DNA from: Bdellovibrionales bacterium
Lineage (GTDB): Bacteria; Bdellovibrionota; Bdellovibrionia; Bdellovibrionales; UBA1609
Length of the DNA stretch: 64,000 nucleotides
Assembly: GCA_023301025.1 (NCBI GenBank)
Contig: JALZUR010000037.1
Coordinates: 1-64,000, forward strand
Reading direction: 5' to 3'
Shown here piece after piece: positions 62,601 through 64,000 of this stretch (its first letter is position 1; each line of letters begins with the position of its first letter). Made by a program: the position numbers and the translations under genes. Under the pieces are notes generated by a model. The model was not told the DNA's origin. It saw only the letters and a list, made by a program, of their open reading frames with translations, and searched no databases.

Positions 62601-63608
62601 CAATCTGATATCATAGTAGACCAAGTGACTGTTCCGGCGTTTACATCAATCTCTACAAGATTAAGAAAAGCTTTTATAAATCTAAATTCAGAACTAGATC
62701 ATTATAGAATTGCTCTTGAAGGCACTAACTCTGATGGTGATCTTACTGTTGAAAGTGCTAAAATACTTATTAGACAAGATGACGCAACTAAAACAAAAAT
62801 ATACTATCCGCTAATCAGTTCAGAGAGTAATGCATCTTCAAATGACTATACAAACCCTGTTTTTAGCACAAACTCATTGATACCTGTAAAAGATAGTTCT
62901 TTTACAACTTATTTAAGAGAAACAGAATCTTTAACAGAGCTTAGTGATTTTAACAGTTGGGAGCTTGAAGCTGTTGTCGCCTCTTCAGGTTTTGCTGAAG
63001 GGGAGCTACTACTCTACAACGAAAATGAATCTATTTCTATTTCTGGTTCTCAAATTGTTATTGATGACAATGAGATGCGTGTGGGTCGTGCTTTTATTCA
63101 AGAAGGAACTACTGGTTTATCAACAAGTAATGAAAATCAAAAGTATGGCCTTAGACTTTTGTGTACAAGAGAGTGTGACACAGGAGATGTAAGAGTATAT
63201 AAAGCCGGAATTTGGATTAAATTACAAAATTTAAGTGAACTAAGACTATACCATAAGTTAAATAAAAAGATTTCTAACTTATCTCAGAACACCTTTATCG
63301 GAAAAGATCGTTATAATTTAGGTTCAGCAAACTATAGCAGTCCCACTTATAAATACAGGGTTATTGCAAGCGATGGACCTTTGGACAGTGGAAGCTTTGA
63401 ACTCTCGGGTGTAAGTTCACCTTCGGGTGATGCAGGCGCTCAATCTGTTCCAGGATCTTTGATTATGGTTGATTTTGACCAAAACCAAATTTACACAAGT
63501 ACAGAATTCACGCCAGTGCCTGGTTTAGATTATATTACAAACTTTGGTATTCAGTCTGGTTCTGTTGATTTAGAGTCTAGTTTTATAATGATAGATGTTA
63601 AAAGATGA
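56694..63608 (+). CDS. Giant lipoprotein with seven Cys-paired Ig-like and about twelve Fn3 repeats
   Basis: A 2304-residue lipoprotein (lipobox LSSC, Cys17). Residues about 130-820 contain seven tandem 90-95-residue units, each starting with a P-x-F...SPxNxxxxP pattern and holding two Cys (for example SDEQCTNQIG, then SACTSAAQF). Residues about 820-1905 are about twelve fibronectin-III units, each with a late Trp (LSW, VTW) and a YYYxV strand. The last 400 residues are non-repetitive, with a beta-rich ending. This is a long surface stalk with a distinct tip or base domain. It starts four bases after the FG-GAP gene. Confidence 0.85.
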   Translation: MIKKIALFFLVLGLSSCNSKGELANNSENGNLLNFKERVVLDYNQDSVFINFIGNLNEDLIEDGDQILFFSNSTCSNEINKISASKFIENKSIEFELSRAKNEHEIYISRLSDSTCEFLETYALPPLVPSAPVFDQIVPATPNRISTTPGIFGSSFPKTSTIKIYEDSNCENLLVEDSQNSFLQSGIGLSLQANTITSLYAQTVDTLLQTSTCTFLIDYEHSDALSSPPIFSSFNPSSPSNLVLNPKVIGTVSGTADSINIFSDSGCTDLLSTGTAVDFTSTGIEFNAIENGTLEVFAQSTDDQGVPSACTRISEYTHDNISPQDPVFLSITPLSPNNITTTPLIVGSLLGDSVSIDFYNGSTCSNRIGTGFKEAYESTGLIASVASNSVTDIYAKSFDLAGNGSACTEFSSYKHNTIAPNPPTFQGFNPSSPTNITTSPFIGGLISDRTITVSVYSDEQCTNQIGTGSGDDFQNTDIQITVPTNTDSDIYITAVDVEGNVSACTSAAQFQHSTEAANAPQFSQTLPASPSNASINPRFLGLADSTITDVFLYSDNLCSNSLGFGSRNDFLATGIQIAVSPNFETDVYAKSRNNFGNNSACTFLTTYTHVDVVPLNPTFNTISPLSPNNFSFTPTVTGGSLQNPASLLPPNRVAFYTDFNCVVQAGEGSPEDFVSGIDLTLPSNAISQVYARSFDAATNRSDCTFLTSYTHNAYEPAFPIFENSIAASPSYSNEIYLNGRYSSNSQDFMNRTALSVYSDSTCSSLIQSGNPQDFDSSGFYIEVPENQNTSLYGQSTNEVGTLSTCSLLTNFLHSDAKLTNLNLNLRANGSVFVTWFPDNIASPSPTYTLERSVNVNGPYAIVAQNLNSVSFTDVNVSNGVEYYYRVYAANTTGRGNYSDPSSIMVSPSTLPAGGTLTATPRDEEVGLSWVSNLQTTYYKIYRSEQPNGPFNNVYATTLSTSYFDENVVNDETYYYVIRYTNPSGVSTESNVASATPKETPTPVENFKMTLVNNNPRICNGAVSLLASWKAKSYVGSYVLNSANNKGQVQNTVLSTTQNNAIHCNIFNLPNDLSYLNIIPQWPNGTISISNTEGFFETSAPRLEAFAGDDEVLLTWSDVVLDQTLQNYTLIYDLFYSSDPDQTFEPLALGVNQVSYVDTLANGEARYYYIQAYVIDIDGDRIYIGPPSVIQSARPAATPQAPSNLTVENNEGSKVKLDWSSPSHYNGFSIYKSNSALGPFTEIGYTTNNSFSIFSESEGLHYYMVRAVWATTESTDSNVVEQRVAEIKNLTLVPTNTEITLNWDSILGASDYVIYKDTEFEGSFSSSSVVTSNTYTDTGLLPNISYFYKIKARFLDGTEGTLANASSSTSNSTLPTGLRAESQSTGGVRVSWLPVPQALQYRVLTSDQENGVYELARTTVNTSTDIFGLALLTEVFFKVEYVFDTQTFTSEFISFTPKPILSPPIVRSGDNLLNIEWFTTLGANDYDLLRSTDGINFVPLVSGYSNISYVDNSVVNGSLYFYKVQANFDNAITSLSGSSVGITPGIVPLEPSGLQVENTGTGINVELSWSSVDGVNRYAVYQSTTSGVYDAPVLETSSNLRVVLSGLSTNQQYFFTVKSLNGDIESPFSQEVSIVLSPNLEAPDVSYETANSLSLLWPDVVGASTFDVFRSIDSYNFDLIASNVNTNSYIDSSLDVAETNYYKYLARTASGVEIALSNVSQPINLDTAPLTPTDLRVFLKTQTEANLSWSAQTSVFAYQIFRSTTAGTGYVQVGEVPSNEISFTDTTLSPNQSYYYVVRSTSSIGVPSSFSNEVSIATDLGITDLLANDLSGQINLTWSALPGVLNYSVYRSTVTGGPFTFIGTTNNLSYSDITYLPEREYFYIVSGVYSTGEETVVSNEVTLSPSGFLDFEVSIDLIDEPARSKSLVDQDFKRGQVSFDPEDYDGVVEISYEVVAQNFDNEDRSVLLLDQSDIIVDQVTVPAFTSISTRLRKAFINLNSELDHYRIALEGTNSDGDLTVESAKILIRQDDATKTKIYYPLISSESNASSNDYTNPVFSTNSLIPVKDSSFTTYLRETESLTELSDFNSWELEAVVASSGFAEGELLLYNENESISISGSQIVIDDNEMRVGRAFIQEGTTGLSTSNENQKYGLRLLCTRECDTGDVRVYKAGIWIKLQNLSELRLYHKLNKKISNLSQNTFIGKDRYNLGSANYSSPTYKYRVIASDGPLDSGSFELSGVSSPSGDAGAQSVPGSLIMVDFDQNQIYTSTEFTPVPGLDYITNFGIQSGSVDLESSFIMIDVKR

Positions 63609-63610
63609 TG

Positions 63611-63631
63611 GTCTTTTGTAATAGAAAAGAC
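63611..63631 (+). terminator. Short hairpin after the giant lipoprotein operon
   Basis: GTCTTTT (63611-63617) and AAAAGAC (63625-63631) are exact inverted repeats around GTAATAG, two bases after the stop. No long T-run follows, so termination would be weak. Confidence 0.4.
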
Positions 63632-63774
63632 ATTTATTAGTGCAATGAATTGCTAACACTCACCATTTTAAATTTAAAAAGAAACCTTGATCAAATCAAA
63701 AAATCACGACCTATGAACGTCTAGTTTTATTTTGAGTTACTTCAAAAAATCTACAAAAAAGACGAATAAAACTT

Positions 63775-64000
63775 ATGAAGTGTCTAAAAATGATTAATAT
63801 AATTACAGTGAGTTTGGTGTTTTATGCAGGTTGTGTCTCAAAACCTTTTAAAATAAACTCAGAGCCAGATAATGCAGAAGTCTCAATTTTGATTGGTGAG
63901 GATAGAGAAAAGAAATCTTTAGGACAAACTCCAGTCATAAAAACAAAAAAAGAGATAGAAGAGCTTCTCGATGTGGATTTAAATTCAGGTGAAGTTATAA
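63775..64000 (+). CDS. PEGA-domain lipoprotein, truncated by window end
   Basis: The frame opens at ATG 63775 and runs off the window after 75 codons. It starts with a signal and lipobox (YAGC, Cys20), then KINSEPDNAEVSILIG and SLGQTPVIKT, the pattern of a PEGA domain, a small beta module of surface and envelope proteins. No Shine-Dalgarno is visible; a GTCTAGTTTT element lies about 50 bases upstream. Further domains would be beyond the window. Confidence 0.75.
   Translation, partial: MKCLKMINIITVSLVFYAGCVSKPFKINSEPDNAEVSILIGEDREKKSLGQTPVIKTKKEIEELLDVDLNSGEVI

Noticed and set aside
47518-63608. Tandem DNA repeats that might be CRISPR or satellite arrays
   Set aside because: The periodicity comes from protein domain repeats in intact reading frames; the DNA copies diverge and there are no short identical repeats with unique spacers.

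Overview
The window is AT-rich bacterial chromosome with tightly packed genes, many overlapping or only a few bases apart. It carries a Gram-negative envelope gene set (LptF/G permease, outer-membrane receptor, TonB/ExbBD, many lipoproteins), a flagellar MotAB pair, and several large coiled-coil, FHA, GYF and adhesin-like proteins. This profile, with the DAP-handling genes, fits a member of the Bdellovibrionota (a low-GC Bacteriovorax/Halobacteriovorax-like lineage). The taxonomy is inferred from gene content, not from a marker tree. I saw no tRNA, rRNA, CRISPR array, phage, transposon or integron.

Layout. 0-4.4 kb: DNA uptake genes (a minimal ComEC core on the minus strand, DprA on plus) around a LysM protein, then a convergent LptF/LptG-type permease. 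4.4-6.8 kb: a four-module REC-PATAN-J-TPR regulator divergent from thioredoxin. 6.8-11.3 kb: elongasome operon mreC-mreD-mrdA-rodA, without mreB. 11.4-18.3 kb: SurA/PpiD-type chaperone, secreted subtilase with a C-terminal sorting-like tail, murI plus a CBS-less IMPDH/GMPR, a membrane protein, a Tat lipoprotein HiPIP and an alpha/beta hydrolase. 18.4-26.6 kb: TonB-dependent receptor, a tiny leader-like ORF in a hairpin, then DUF3450-TtpC-ExbB-ExbD-TonB-TPR, the gene order of the Vibrio TonB2 system.

26.6-32.8 kb holds a second proton-channel pair (MotB-like with a very long coiled coil and OmpA domain, plus a MotA/TolQ/ExbB protein), then an FHA/coiled-coil/single-TM protein and a small membrane protein. 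32.8-36.9 kb: DAP/lysine block (dapD, an MpaA-like amidase, lysC, lysA). 37.1-39.7 kb: thrS and infC (ATC start). 39.7-41.3 kb: motA-motB. 41.5-47.3 kb: a GYF/TM protein, a 794-residue coiled coil with a proline-rich tail, a double-LysM lipoprotein and a likely outer-membrane barrel. 47.5-63.6 kb: three giant lipoproteins (1948, 1099 and 2304 residues) made of propeller, Ig-like and fibronectin-III repeats, close enough to be one operon. The window ends in a PEGA-domain lipoprotein.

The most interesting reading is that the 26.6-32.8 kb and 41.5-47.3 kb blocks together contain the kinds of part found in the Myxococcus Agl-Glt gliding/focal-adhesion machine: a TolQ/MotA motor, an FHA-coiled-coil-TM protein, a GYF-TM protein, a giant cytoplasmic coiled coil, an envelope lipoprotein and an outer-membrane barrel. 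This rests on domain architecture only; homology was not tested. The giant lipoproteins next door could be surface adhesins used with it.
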